Below are positions 24,417-34,012 of a stretch of DNA of 64,000 nt, one piece after another. A model generated the notes under the pieces. That model made no database searches, was not told the DNA's origin, and was given only the letters and a program-made list of their open reading frames with translations. The DNA comes from Bog-159 sp963785255 (GTDB taxonomy: Bacteria > Acidobacteriota > Terriglobia > Bryobacterales > Bryobacteraceae). Each line of letters begins with the position of its first letter. Within the stretch, counting starts at the first letter, position 1. Made by a program: the position numbers and the translations under genes. Location: contig CAWAUR010000013.1 in the NCBI GenBank assembly GCA_963785255.1, forward strand, positions 1,017,490 to 1,081,489, read 5' to 3'.

Positions 24417-26293
24417 TTGCGCTTCGTCAGTAGCACCTTCACTTCGACCGCCTCGCTGCCGCGCATCACCTTTACCATCACCTCGTCGCCCGGCTTCTTC
24501 GCGCGCAGCGCGTATGTGAAATCGTAAAGGTTCTCGATTTTCTTGCCGTCGAACTCCACCAGCACATCGCCCGCCTTCAAGCCGGCTTTGGCCGCTGGAG
24601 ATCCCTCGCGGATATCGGCAAACTTCACGCCCTTCACACCCTCGCCGAAATCCGGAATGCTGCCGAAATCCGGACCGTAGCCCGAGTGACCCGACCCCGA
24701 TGATCCGGCCACTTCGCCCGCATGCTCCGGCTCCTTCACGCGTACAAACTGCGGACGGTCCGGCGCCTCCCGCAAATCCTCGCCTACCTCCGCGACCAGC
24801 TCGAGCACCTTCGCCGCATCCGGCGCATCGATCTTATCCCACGTATCGCTGGGCTTGTGATAATCCGCGTGCAGTCCCGAGAAAAAGAACAGTACAGGCA
24901 CCTGTTTGGCGGTGAACGAAGTATGATCGCTTGAGCCATAACCAGCCTCGGAATAATCGATGTGCAGCGGATACTTGGGCGCGGCTGCTTCAAGTAACTT
25001 CTTCAATGTCGATCCGGTGCCTACTCCGCCGATGAATAGCTTGCCATCGCGCACCCGGCCGATCATATCCATATTGATCATGGCCACGTCTTTATCGAGC
25101 GGCAGCAGCGGATGGTTCACGTAATAACTCGATCCGAGCAGCCCCAATTCCTCGCCCGCAAAGGTCAAAAACAAAATGCCGCGCTTTTGTTGCGGCTGCT
25201 TCCCAAACCAGCGAGCCAGCTCAATCACGCCCGCCGTGCCCGAAGCGTTATCGTCCGCGCCCGGATGGACCGTTCCCGCCAGCGACGGCGCCAGCGAATA
25301 CTGTTCGCCAAGCCCCAGGTGATCGTAATGCGCGCCGATCACTACATATTCGCCGGTCGTGCCAGGCAGATACCCGGCAACATTGTGCACCGTTTTCACC
25401 ACCCGCTCGACATCCAGATTCGCGTCCACTTGCAACGCATTCGGGAACGCAAAAGAGCGCGGCTGCAGGTCCTTATCGATGTCCCGCTGAATATCGTCCG
25501 CATTTTTGCCTGCCATCGCGAACCAGCGGAGGGCGATCTCGTAACGGATCTGCGCGAAGGGAATGCCGGCGTCGCCCGGTCCGGCGGACTCGGCAAACTT
25601 CTCCAACTCATCGGCCTCGCCCGGATGCGCCGCGGCGTCGTTCATCAGCACCACGCCGCGCGCGCCATGCATCTTGGCGTTGGCGGCCTTGCTCCACAAC
25701 TGCGCGTGCTGCGTGTAGACCTTGCCCTCGAAAATGCTCTTATCGTCGAACTCCTGCGGCTCGTGCCGCATGATCAGCACGATCTTGTCGTGCGCGTCGA
25801 TGCCCTTGTAATCGTCGTAATTGTACTCGGGTGCGGTGATGCCGTATCCCGCGAACACCACGCCGCCCGTCATCACTGCCTTCGCCGAAAAGTTGAACGG
25901 AGTGAAATCCTCCGGAAACGACAGCTTGATGTGCATGCCATCGCCGGTGTACGCAAAGCGATTGTTATCGCCCAGCCGCGCATTGGTGGTGACGTCGAAG
26001 GCTTGGTAGTAACTCTTTCCGTCGATCGGCTGTAAGCCAAACGATTTGAACTTAGCGGCGATGAACGCAGCGCACTTTTCCAGCTCGGGCGAGCCCGTGC
26101 CGCGCCCTTTCATGTTCTTGTTGGCTAGAAACTTTACGTCGTCGAGGAAGGTGTTGGGATCGACGGCCGGCGTTGCCGCGAACGCTGCGAAGGCCATCGC
26201 CAGCAAGGATAGGAACAAAACCCTGGCCCCCGGCCCCCGGCCCCCAGCCCCGCCACGCGAAACGCGTGGCCGTATCACTGTGGTTTCCCGCAT
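24413..26293 (-). CDS. Secreted M28 aminopeptidase with PA and PDZ domains
   Basis: 626 residues with an N-terminal signal anchor (VLFLSLLAMAFAAFAA). Order: a PA (protease-associated) insertion around res 150-260, then the M28 metallopeptidase core with co-catalytic zinc ligands visible as GAHYDHLG, HPGADDNASG, FAGEELGLLG, MINMDMIGR and GSSDHTSF, and a C-terminal PDZ domain (SPAAKAGLKAGDVLVEFDGKKIENL). The start is 4 nt after the stop of the DsbA-like gene, so the two are co-transcribed. Role: periplasmic or extracellular peptide degradation. Confidence 0.92.
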   Translation of the reverse strand: MRETTVIRPRVSRGGAGGRGPGARVLFLSLLAMAFAAFAATPAVDPNTFLDDVKFLANKNMKGRGTGSPELEKCAAFIAAKFKSFGLQPIDGKSYYQAFDVTTNARLGDNNRFAYTGDGMHIKLSFPEDFTPFNFSAKAVMTGGVVFAGYGITAPEYNYDDYKGIDAHDKIVLIMRHEPQEFDDKSIFEGKVYTQHAQLWSKAANAKMHGARGVVLMNDAAAHPGEADELEKFAESAGPGDAGIPFAQIRYEIALRWFAMAGKNADDIQRDIDKDLQPRSFAFPNALQVDANLDVERVVKTVHNVAGYLPGTTGEYVVIGAHYDHLGLGEQYSLAPSLAGTVHPGADDNASGTAGVIELARWFGKQPQQKRGILFLTFAGEELGLLGSSYYVNHPLLPLDKDVAMINMDMIGRVRDGKLFIGGVGTGSTLKKLLEAAAPKYPLHIDYSEAGYGSSDHTSFTAKQVPVLFFFSGLHADYHKPSDTWDKIDAPDAAKVLELVAEVGEDLREAPDRPQFVRVKEPEHAGEVAGSSGSGHSGYGPDFGSIPDFGEGVKGVKFADIREGSPAAKAGLKAGDVLVEFDGKKIENLYDFTYALRAKKPGDEVMVKVMRGSEAVEVKVLLTKRK

Positions 26294-26297
26294 GCCG

Positions 26298-27239
26298 CTA
26301 GTTCAACTTCGGAGCGGGCAGCGCCACTTCGCATCCGCAATCTTCGCCGGCATTGTGCGCCGTCTTTTGATAATCGATTTCGTAATCGATGATGCTGCGC
26401 AGCGTAGGCCAGTCGTGGCTGCCCACTATGGGGCGGCCGTTGATATAGAGCGTCGGCGTAGCGCCCACGCCCACGTCTTTACCGATCGCCTGGGCTTTGT
26501 TCACTTCCGTCTCGGTTTCCTTGTTATCCATGCAGCGCGTGAGTTGTAGCGTATCGAGATCCTTGCCCTTGGCGAACTCCAGTACCTTGTCCTTCAGATT
26601 GCCGGCGTTGATTTCCGGCTGATGCGCGAAGATCCAATCGTGATAATCCCAGAAGGCGTTGGCGTTCTGCCGAAAAACGCAGCGTCCGGCAATGGCCGCC
26701 GCGCGCGCCCAGGGATGCAGCGCATCCAGCGGAAATTCCATGAAATAGAAGCGCACCTGTTTAGGATAGGCGGTGAGCAGGTTGTCGCGCAGAACTTTGG
26801 CCTCTTCCTTGCACATGGGGCATTCGAAATCGCTGAACTCCACCAGCACCACCGGCGCGCCCGGCGTGCCGAAACTCGGCTGCAGATCGGTCTTCAACTT
26901 ATCGAGTTGCGGCTTGTAGGGGTTCTGCGAAACGTCGTAGACGCTGCCCTCGACGATCTTCTGGCCGTCCTTCGAGACGTAATATTGGTAATCGGCGCTC
27001 GCTTGTCCGGCCGATGCATGCACGCCGACCAGCACAAATCCTGGCATATCGGACGGCTTGGGGTCGGAGATCTCGATTTTGATCTGCGGACCGAAGACCT
27101 TGAGATGCCGCACGTAAGCTTCGAACGTGGGCTTATCGAACGCGGACTTTTTCTCCGCGGGCTTTTCGGAGGCGTTGTCGGGCGGCGCGGCGAACACACC
27201 GGCGGCCAGTAAGGTGAAACAGAGCAGCAATCGAGGCAT
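26298..27239 (-). CDS. DsbA-family thiol oxidoreductase
   Basis: 313 residues with a signal peptide (LLLCFTLLAAGVFAA). A ~110-residue N-terminal extension precedes a DsbA/DsbG-like thioredoxin domain with the active site FSDFECPMCKEEAKVLRDN (CPMC) and cis-Pro loop GVGATPTLYINGRPIVGSHD. Likely a periplasmic disulfide catalyst; it is the first gene of an operon with the M28 peptidase. Confidence 0.9.
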   Translation of the reverse strand: MPRLLLCFTLLAAGVFAAPPDNASEKPAEKKSAFDKPTFEAYVRHLKVFGPQIKIEISDPKPSDMPGFVLVGVHASAGQASADYQYYVSKDGQKIVEGSVYDVSQNPYKPQLDKLKTDLQPSFGTPGAPVVLVEFSDFECPMCKEEAKVLRDNLLTAYPKQVRFYFMEFPLDALHPWARAAAIAGRCVFRQNANAFWDYHDWIFAHQPEINAGNLKDKVLEFAKGKDLDTLQLTRCMDNKETETEVNKAQAIGKDVGVGATPTLYINGRPIVGSHDWPTLRSIIDYEIDYQKTAHNAGEDCGCEVALPAPKLN

Positions 27240-27271
27240 TAATTGCCATTGTAACGGACGCGCCGGTCGCC

Positions 27272-27305
27272 GTGGGGCGGACCATCGTGGTTTGTGGTCT
27301 GCCCT
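27272..27305. repeat. Palindromic repeat, family 4 (GGACCATCG...TGGTCTGCC)
   Basis: GGGGCGGACCATCGTGGTTT then GTGGTCTGCCC, a small dyad related to the larger copy at 33139-33222. The rest of 27240-27597 holds no gene that I can see. Confidence 0.5.
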
Positions 27306-27597
27306 CGCGGCGGCGGCTTACGGCTGCGCCGGAATCGGGTCCACGCCCGTCGTGACCGCACCCGGCCGTGCCATGCCCAATCCGGGCATGACGTGCATCT
27401 TGCTCCGCGTCGCGCTTCGCACGTTCTGCGTGGGGCCGCACGCATCGACGAGCGGCGCCGCGCGAAATGACTGCCGCGCGAAATGACTTGACATCGATTG
27501 CATAAACACAGATAATAAGGTTCGTATATCTCTTAGACGCTTGCCGCCAACGCCTCTGAGCCCGAGCGGGCACCCCGGGGAAGGGACGGTGACGAGC

Positions 27598-28626
27598 ATG
27601 AGCAAAGTATCCCGCGCTGTTTTATCCAGACAGGCGATCCCACTTGGCCAACCTGGCGGCGCGGCCTGGGCGGCGTGGTGCACCACGACTCCGCCGTGTC
27701 CAAAAGCGACTGCCATATGGCCATCCGTGCAATCGACCAGCCCCATCAATCCCTACCCCACACAGTTCTCGTCGCATGAAGTTCCCAACTTCTGGTGGTA
27801 CAACCAAGCCTGGTACGCCGTCCACCTGATGTATTTCGTCATCCCGGGCGACTCGATTCCACTCAGTATCGGCAAGAGTGGCTGCTTTGTCATGACCGTA
27901 GCCCAGACGTCGCCGACCAATCTCGGGGAGGGTTGGGCCGGCAACGATCTGAACTCGTGCGGTGCCACGCTGCCAGACGATAACATCGCCACCAATGTGG
28001 CGGTCACGTTCGCACAGTTGAACGAGTGGTCCGGCGCGGCGTGCTCTGTCTGGGGCGAGCCGGCCATCATGGTCGACATAACCGGGACCGCCTACCTTGC
28101 GGCCGCCTGCTTCAACAAATCCTTCGAGGCGACGCTCGGCTACTACATCTTCAGCACGAGCGTGGCCTCGTTTCCGAACCTCTCGACCTGGACGCCGTAT
28201 GCGGGTCCGTTCTTTCTGTCGGACCTGCCGAACGCCAGTTTCTACGAGAACCTGCAAGCGACCTATATAACCGAATTCGATTGGGCCCAGCGCGCAGACG
28301 GAAGTTTGGTCGCCCTGGTCTCACCCGCCGGAATTCCAAATGGGCAGAATACCGTCTCCCAGTTCGGATGCGTGGCGGTGAATCTCAATTGGCCGCCCGG
28401 CAGCGGCTCGCTTTTCGGCAGTGTCGTCGCCACCATCACCGACATGGACACTCCGCAGACAGGGACCATCTGGGAGGCATACGGCCCGAATGCGTGCACC
28501 TACGAGCCCACATCCAACACAGGCGTCCTGATCGTGCGCAGACTCGTCAACACCGGCCTGCCGCCGCCGTACTCGCCGACCCAATATCAGGTCTACTCAC
28601 TGATCGATACCGGCATAATGCCGTGA
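27598..28626 (+). CDS. Hypothetical protein, possibly secreted beta-propeller-like
   Basis: 342 residues from ATG 27598 (the frame is open from 27541); GGGAAGGGACGG upstream may serve as a ribosome-binding site. No signal peptide is obvious. The sequence is rich in W, Y, P and G with many short beta-prone stretches and paired cysteines. I recognise no family. Codon use looks similar to its neighbours. Confidence 0.5.
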   Translation: MSKVSRAVLSRQAIPLGQPGGAAWAAWCTTTPPCPKATAIWPSVQSTSPINPYPTQFSSHEVPNFWWYNQAWYAVHLMYFVIPGDSIPLSIGKSGCFVMTVAQTSPTNLGEGWAGNDLNSCGATLPDDNIATNVAVTFAQLNEWSGAACSVWGEPAIMVDITGTAYLAAACFNKSFEATLGYYIFSTSVASFPNLSTWTPYAGPFFLSDLPNASFYENLQATYITEFDWAQRADGSLVALVSPAGIPNGQNTVSQFGCVAVNLNWPPGSGSLFGSVVATITDMDTPQTGTIWEAYGPNACTYEPTSNTGVLIVRRLVNTGLPPPYSPTQYQVYSLIDTGIMP

Positions 28627-28713
28627 ACGTCAGGGCGGCGCGATTCGACTACAGTGGCTGCTGTACGAAGCACTTAAACAAGCGTCGCCGGAACAGGCTC
28701 TACAATCGAAACT

Positions 28714-28719
28714 AAGGAG
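28714..28719 (+). promoter_or_regulatory. Shine-Dalgarno of the GloVer-repeat gene
   Basis: AAGGAG, 6 nt before GTG 28726. It fixes the original start of a gene whose beginning is now out of frame. The nearby ATG at 28724 is followed directly by a stop. Confidence 0.7.
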
Positions 28720-28725
28720 CTCAAT

Positions 28726-29961
28726 GTGAGAATATTTCGCTTTGTGGCTGCTATAAGCGCGCTGGGATACACCTGGCGCCCGGTGCGGTGGCCCAGAGGT
28801 CCTTCGCTACAGTCTACAATTTTCAAAACGAGGGACCGTTAGGGCTAACGCTCCATAATGGACTGTTCTATGGTCCATCCTCCGACGGACATTGCGGCAA
28901 CGTGTTCCGACTCCGGCCGCCGGAGGCCGCCGTGGGATCGGTCGCAACGTGGACCGAAACGGTGCTCCACACCTTCACAGGGATTCAATGGAGACGCCTG
29001 CGGGCCTGTTACGCCCTTAGTCGTCGGCCCCGACGGCATCATATACGGCGCCACGATCGGCGGCGGAGGGCCCACGCTCTCAGGCACGGTGTTTGAACTG
29101 ACCCCACCCCTTTCGCCCGGCGCAGTCTGGACGGAGAGACTGCTGCTCAGCTTCTCGAATCTCGAGGGAACGACGCCCTTCACCGGGGTCGTACGCGGCC
29201 CCGACGGGGCGCTTTACGGAACGACCTCGGGCGGCGGAACGTATGATTCGGGCCTCGTTTTCAAGCTGCAGCCCCCCGCGGCGCCCGGCGGCGCATGGAC
29301 CGAAACCGTTCTTTATGAATTCCCAGGGGGCTTGGCGTTGGCCGGAGCCGGCCCCGTGAGCCTTACCCTCGCCGACAATGGCGTGCTCTACGGCACCACG
29401 GAGTTCGGCGGGACCGCACAGACTTCATCGGGCACCTTGTTTGAGCTGTCTCCGCCTTCCACATCAGGCGGACCTTGGACCGAGGCCGTCCTTCATAGCT
29501 TCCGTGGGTTTTCCGATGGAAGCACGCCCTATTGGCCGGCGGTGGGCAGCGACGGAACTGTCTACGGAACGACCTTCGGCACCACTTGGGTGGGCACCTA
29601 CATTGGACCCTTGGGCGTCGGCACGGTCTTTCAGTTGCTTCCCCCCGCGCAGCCCGGCGGGGAGTGGCTAAAGACTACGCTTCACCAGTTCGGCTGGGGC
29701 AGAATGTTCGGCCCGGATTCGCCGCTTATTCTGCGCAACGGGAATATATACGGCACAACCTCGTCGCCTGAGGGCGGCGCGCTTTTCGAATTGCAGCCGC
29801 CCTCAACGCCGGGGGGCGATTGGAATACGATTATTCTGCACCTCTTCACCAACGGCGAGACGCCTTACGGATCTCTGGCAATGGACGACAGTGGTGCCAT
29901 TTTCGGGACTACGATGACCGTCGGTCACCCCTCCGGAACCGCCTACAAAGTAGTTCCCTAG
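28726..29961 (+). pseudogene. GloVer tandem-repeat secreted protein with two frameshifts
   Basis: Started at GTG 28726, it begins with a signal peptide (RIFRFVAAISALG), but the frame is lost near 28770. The correct continuation (LAPGAVAQRSFATVYNFQNE...) is one frame over. A second shift near 28986 (extra A in GGGATTCAAT) returns to the first frame, which is then open to 29961 (a 367-aa frame from 28858). The restored protein has repeated units of the type 'VFKLQPPAAPGGAWTETVLY-F...DG.LYGTT.GGG', characteristic of choice-anchor GloVer repeats. In between, the original frame has a stop. Confidence 0.75.
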
Positions 29962-30039
29962 CGCGCGGATCGCGAGCCCGGTGCGGCTTGGCGGCAAGGT
30001 CGCGGGGCTCTCTCAAGGTCGTTACGCCTCATAATCGTC

Positions 30040-30045
30040 CATAAT
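30040..30045 (+). promoter_or_regulatory. Putative -10 box of larC (leaderless)
   Basis: CATAAT lies 7 nt before GTG 30053; the interval is A-rich with no Shine-Dalgarno. Confidence 0.35.
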
Positions 30046-30052
30046 AAAAACA

Positions 30053-31213
30053 GTGCCCTTGCTTTGTTATCTGGACGCCTTCTCCGGCATCAGCGGCGAC
30101 ATGCTGGTGGGCGCGCTGGCGGATGCCGGCGCGGACCAGTCCGCCATCGTCGAAGCGCTGGCGTCGCTTGAAACCGGCGCGGCCATTTCGTTCGAACGCG
30201 TGAAACGATGTGGCATCGCCGCTACCAAGTTCCATGTCGAGGTGCAGGAAACGCATGCCCATCGGCATCTACCGCATATCTTGAAGATGATCGAAAAGGC
30301 CACGCTGCCGGCGTGCGCCAAGACTAATGCCGCGGCAGTGTTCCAGCGGCTCGCCGAAGTGGAAGCGGCGGTGCACCAGATGCCCGTGGATCAGGTGCAT
30401 TTCCACGAAGTGGGCGCCGCCGATTCTATTGCGGACATCGTCGGCGCATGCCTGGGATTTGAACTGCTGGGCGTCAAATCCATCGTGTCTTCGCCGCTCA
30501 ACGTGGGCAGCGGGACCGCTCACACCGCGCATGGCACACTGCCCGTGCCCGCACCCGCGACTGCCGCGCTCTTGCAAGGACAGCCGATTTACGCGGATGG
30601 TCCGGCGGTGGAACTAACCACCCCCACCGGCGCGGCGCTGGCCGTCACGCTGGCGCGCGGATTCGGCGCACTACCGCCGTTGAAGATCACCGCCACGGGC
30701 TACGGCGCGGGCGGCTACGATTTTCCGCAACGCGCCAACGTGTTGCGCGTGATTCTCGGCGAAGAGACTGGCGCGGCGGAAGCTACAACCATCACGGTGC
30801 TAGAAGCCAACATCGACGATCTGAGCCCGCAGATCCTGGCCTATGCCATGGATCGCCTGCTGGAAAAAGGCGCGCTCGACGTGACCTTGCAGCCCATCGA
30901 AATGAAAAAGGGCCGTCCGGGCGTGTTGCTGCGCGTGCTGGCGCCTCCCGAGGCGCGCGAGACATTGGTCGAAACCATCTTCGCCGAAACCTCCACGCTG
31001 GGCCTGCGCACGTACACTGCCGACCGCCGCGTGCAGGCGCGTCACTTTGTGGAAGTGGAAACGCCGCATGGTAAGGTCCGCATGAAGGTATCGGGCGAGG
31101 GCGCCTACGCGCCGGAATATGAAGATTGCCGGCGCATCGCGCAGGAATCCGGCCTGCCGCTGAAGCAGGTGATTGCCGAAGCCAACTTCGCCTACCTGAA
31201 AAACTCGAGATGA
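30053..31213 (+). CDS. larC: LarC-family nickel-pincer cofactor / nickel insertion protein
   Basis: 386 residues from GTG 30053. It opens with CYLDAFSGISGDMLVGALADAG, the LarC (PF01969) signature, followed by a His-rich ETHAHRHLPHI and FHEVGAADSIADIVGA. LarC inserts nickel into the pyridinium-dithiocarboxylate cofactor of lactate racemase-type enzymes. No larA, larB or larE is present in the window. It overlaps metG by 4 nt (ATGA). Confidence 0.88.
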   Translation: MPLLCYLDAFSGISGDMLVGALADAGADQSAIVEALASLETGAAISFERVKRCGIAATKFHVEVQETHAHRHLPHILKMIEKATLPACAKTNAAAVFQRLAEVEAAVHQMPVDQVHFHEVGAADSIADIVGACLGFELLGVKSIVSSPLNVGSGTAHTAHGTLPVPAPATAALLQGQPIYADGPAVELTTPTGAALAVTLARGFGALPPLKITATGYGAGGYDFPQRANVLRVILGEETGAAEATTITVLEANIDDLSPQILAYAMDRLLEKGALDVTLQPIEMKKGRPGVLLRVLAPPEARETLVETIFAETSTLGLRTYTADRRVQARHFVEVETPHGKVRMKVSGEGAYAPEYEDCRRIAQESGLPLKQVIAEANFAYLKNSR

Positions 31214-33135
31214 ACAAATACTACCTGACCACCCCCATCTACTACGTGAATGCCGCGCCGCACATCGGCCATGCCTACACCACCATCGTGGCCGACCTCA
31301 TCAAGCGCTTCAAGCGCATGCAAGGTTACGATGCGGTGCTGACCACAGGCAGCGACGAGCACGGCATTAACGTAGAACGCGCGGCCCAGCGCGCCGGCAA
31401 GACTCCCAAAGAATTCTGCGACGCCGTCGCCGCTGAGTTCGAGCGGCAATGGAAGATGCTGGGCCTGGGCATCGATTATTTCCAGCGCACCACCGATCCA
31501 AAGCACGCCCGTGTGGTCAACGATCTGTTCCAGCGCTGCCGGCAGAATGGCTACGTCTACAAGGGCTCGTACACCGGCCAATATTGCATTTTCGACAACC
31601 TGTATGTGAACGAAGCCAAGCCCGGCGACCCATGCCCCGATTGCGGACGGCCCACGGAAACGGTCACCGAAGAGAACTTCTTCTTTAAGCTTTCCGCCTT
31701 TACCGATAGATTGCTCGATCTTTACGATGCGCAACCCGATTTTCTCCGGCCCGAAACACGCCGCAACGAAGTGCTGGCGTTCGTGCGCCAAGGACTGACG
31801 GATCTTTCGATTACGCGCACAAATCTCAAGTGGGGCATTCCGGTAGAGGGCGAAGCACCGCACGTCTTTTATGTTTGGTTCGACGCGCTGACTGCTTACA
31901 AGACTGCCGTCGAGGAGCGCGGCCTGTGGCCCGCCGACCTGCACCTGATCGGCAAGGAGATCATCCGCTTCCACGCGGTCTATTGGCCGGCGTTTCTGAT
32001 GGCCGCGGGCCTGCCGTTGCCGAAAAACATTTTTGCGCACGGCTGGCTGCTGTTTGAAGAAAGCAAGATGAGCAAATCGCGCGGGAATATCGTGCGGGCG
32101 GAACCGATTCAGAAGGTGATAGGGGCGGACGCGCTGCGTTATTTCCTGCTGCGCGAAGTTGTGTTCGGGCAGGATGGCAGTTTCAGTTATGACGCGCTCA
32201 TCGGCCGGTATAACGCGGAGTTGGCCAACGGGCTGGGGAATCTGGTGAGCCGCACGTTGACCATGATTGGTCAATATCGCGGCGGCGCGATCCCTGCCGG
32301 CACCGTGGATGCAGTCGCGGAGGCCGCGCGCCGGACTATTGTTGAGGTGGTTTCCGCTTTCGACGCGTTTGAGTTCACGCGTGGACTGGAGGCGGTTTGG
32401 GCGCTGCTCTCGAAGCTCGATAAGTTCATCGTGGAACGCGCGCCGTGGAAGCTGGCGCGGCAGCCGGATGCCGCGGCCGATCTTGATGCAACTCTATATA
32501 CCGCCGCCGAGGCGCTGCGCATCGCCACGGCGCTGCTCGCGCCGGTGCTTCCGGAATCCACGCCGAAGATCTGGACGCAACTCGGCATGCGCGAGCCGAT
32601 TGAATCGATGCGCCTCGATGCGCTGGCGTGGGGTCAACTGCCGAGCGGGCAGAAGATCGGCGAAATCGCGCCGGTATTTCCGCGTATCGACGCCGCGCCT
32701 GCCATCGAAAAGATGAAAGCGCTGGAGATTGAGGTGACCGCAGAGCAAAATCGCCTGATGGGAAAAACGGCGCCTCCCGAAGCTCCCGCTGCCACGCCGG
32801 CCACTCAGCGCATCTCCATCGACGATTTCGGCAAGGTGGATATGCGCGTCGGCCAAGTGCTTTCGGCAGAGCCGGTGAAGGGCGCGGATAAGCTGCTTCA
32901 TTTAAAGGTGGATATCGGCGAGCCGCAGCCGCGCACCATCGTGGCGGGCATCGCCGTCGCGTACACGGCGCAAGAGTTGGTCGGCCGCAAGGTGGTGATC
33001 GTGGCCAATCTGCAACCACGCAAGCTGCGCGGCATCGAATCGAATGGCATGATCGTGGCCGGATCGCTCGAAGGCGGCAAGCCGGTGCTGGCCGGGTTTT
33101 TGGAAGAGGTGCCGGTAGGAGCGCGCTTGAAATAA
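31210..33135 (+). CDS. metG: Methionyl-tRNA synthetase
   Basis: 641 residues from ATG 31210 (a longer frame from 31126 overlaps larC). Class I signature AAPHIGHAYTTI (HIGH), a zinc knuckle CPDCGRP, and KMSKSRGN. A C-terminal tRNA-binding (EMAPII/Trbp111) domain occupies the last ~110 residues (IDDFGKVDMRVGQVL...). This is the two-domain bacterial form. Its start overlaps the larC stop. Confidence 0.97.
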   Translation: MNKYYLTTPIYYVNAAPHIGHAYTTIVADLIKRFKRMQGYDAVLTTGSDEHGINVERAAQRAGKTPKEFCDAVAAEFERQWKMLGLGIDYFQRTTDPKHARVVNDLFQRCRQNGYVYKGSYTGQYCIFDNLYVNEAKPGDPCPDCGRPTETVTEENFFFKLSAFTDRLLDLYDAQPDFLRPETRRNEVLAFVRQGLTDLSITRTNLKWGIPVEGEAPHVFYVWFDALTAYKTAVEERGLWPADLHLIGKEIIRFHAVYWPAFLMAAGLPLPKNIFAHGWLLFEESKMSKSRGNIVRAEPIQKVIGADALRYFLLREVVFGQDGSFSYDALIGRYNAELANGLGNLVSRTLTMIGQYRGGAIPAGTVDAVAEAARRTIVEVVSAFDAFEFTRGLEAVWALLSKLDKFIVERAPWKLARQPDAAADLDATLYTAAEALRIATALLAPVLPESTPKIWTQLGMREPIESMRLDALAWGQLPSGQKIGEIAPVFPRIDAAPAIEKMKALEIEVTAEQNRLMGKTAPPEAPAATPATQRISIDDFGKVDMRVGQVLSAEPVKGADKLLHLKVDIGEPQPRTIVAGIAVAYTAQELVGRKVVIVANLQPRKLRGIESNGMIVAGSLEGGKPVLAGFLEEVPVGARLK

Positions 33136-33138
33136 CCC

Positions 33139-33222
33139 GTAGGACAGACCATCGTTTTTCGTGGTCTGTCACCCGGGCGCGGCATCAGGACAGACGACAA
33201 AAAACGATCGTCTGTCCCACAA
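33139..33222. repeat. Palindromic repeat, family 4
   Basis: GTAGGACAGACCATCGTTTT...GGTCTGTC, then GGACAGACGAC...AACGATCGTCTGTCCCAC. Two nested dyads with AT-rich loops between metG and tatD. Confidence 0.75.
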
Positions 33223-33238
33223 GCTACACAAGCTCCAT

Positions 33239-34003
33239 ATGCTCATCGATTCGCACTGCCACCTGGACGACAAGCAATTCGACGCCGACCGTGACGCCGC
33301 AATCGCCCGCGCGCGCGAAGCCGGCGTGGAGCGCATGCTCGCCATCGGCACGGGCGACGGTCCGCCGGATCTGGAAGCCGCCCTGCGCTTGGCGCGCGAG
33401 CATCCGTTCATTTACGCAACCATCGGGGTGCATCCGCACGACGCCTCAAAAGCTACACAGGAAACGTTCGCCGCGCTCGAAACACTCGTAGTCGAGCCCA
33501 AAGTGCTGGCCATCGGCGAAATTGGACTCGACTATCATTACGATTTTTCTCCGCGCGAGGTGCAGCGCACGGTCTTTGTAGGTCAATTGAAACTCGCCGC
33601 CAGGGCAGGGAAGCCCATCGTGATCCATACGCGCGAAGCTTGGGACGACACCCTCGAAATCCTTCGCGAACACTGGACCGGCGGGGGCATTATCCACTGC
33701 TTCAGCGGCGGTCCGGACGAGGCCCGCCAGGCGCTCGACCTCGGATTCCACCTGGCATTCGGCGGCGTTCTTACTTTTCCGAAAGCCGAGAGCGTGCGCC
33801 ATGCCGCGCGGCTCGCACCCGAAGACCGCCTGCTCGTCGAGACCGACGCGCCGTATCTGGCGCCCATCCCCAAGCGCGGCAAACGCAACGAGCCGGCCTT
33901 CATGCTGGAAACCGCGCGCAAGCTGGCCGAGGTGCGCGGCGTCGCGCTGGAGCGCATCGCGGAAGCCACCACGCGGAACTTCGAACGGCTGATGTTACAC
34001 TGA
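33239..34003 (+). CDS. tatD: TatD-family metal-dependent hydrolase
   Basis: 254 residues from ATG 33239 (the longer frame from 33161 translates the repeat). Motifs of TatD/YcfH nucleases: LIDSHCHLDD (HxH), GVHPHDA, AIGEIGLDYHYD, IHTREAWDD, IIHCFSGG and LVETDAPYLAP. Often next to metG in bacteria, as here. Probable 3'-5' DNase/RNase. Confidence 0.95.
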   Translation: MLIDSHCHLDDKQFDADRDAAIARAREAGVERMLAIGTGDGPPDLEAALRLAREHPFIYATIGVHPHDASKATQETFAALETLVVEPKVLAIGEIGLDYHYDFSPREVQRTVFVGQLKLAARAGKPIVIHTREAWDDTLEILREHWTGGGIIHCFSGGPDEARQALDLGFHLAFGGVLTFPKAESVRHAARLAPEDRLLVETDAPYLAPIPKRGKRNEPAFMLETARKLAEVRGVALERIAEATTRNFERLMLH

Positions 34004-34012
34004 AAATTCCAA

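Noticed and set aside
25112..26035. 307-codon open frame on plus
   Set aside because: Antisense to the M28 peptidase with intact zinc ligands.
31192..32274. 360-codon open frame on minus
   Set aside because: Antisense to metG.
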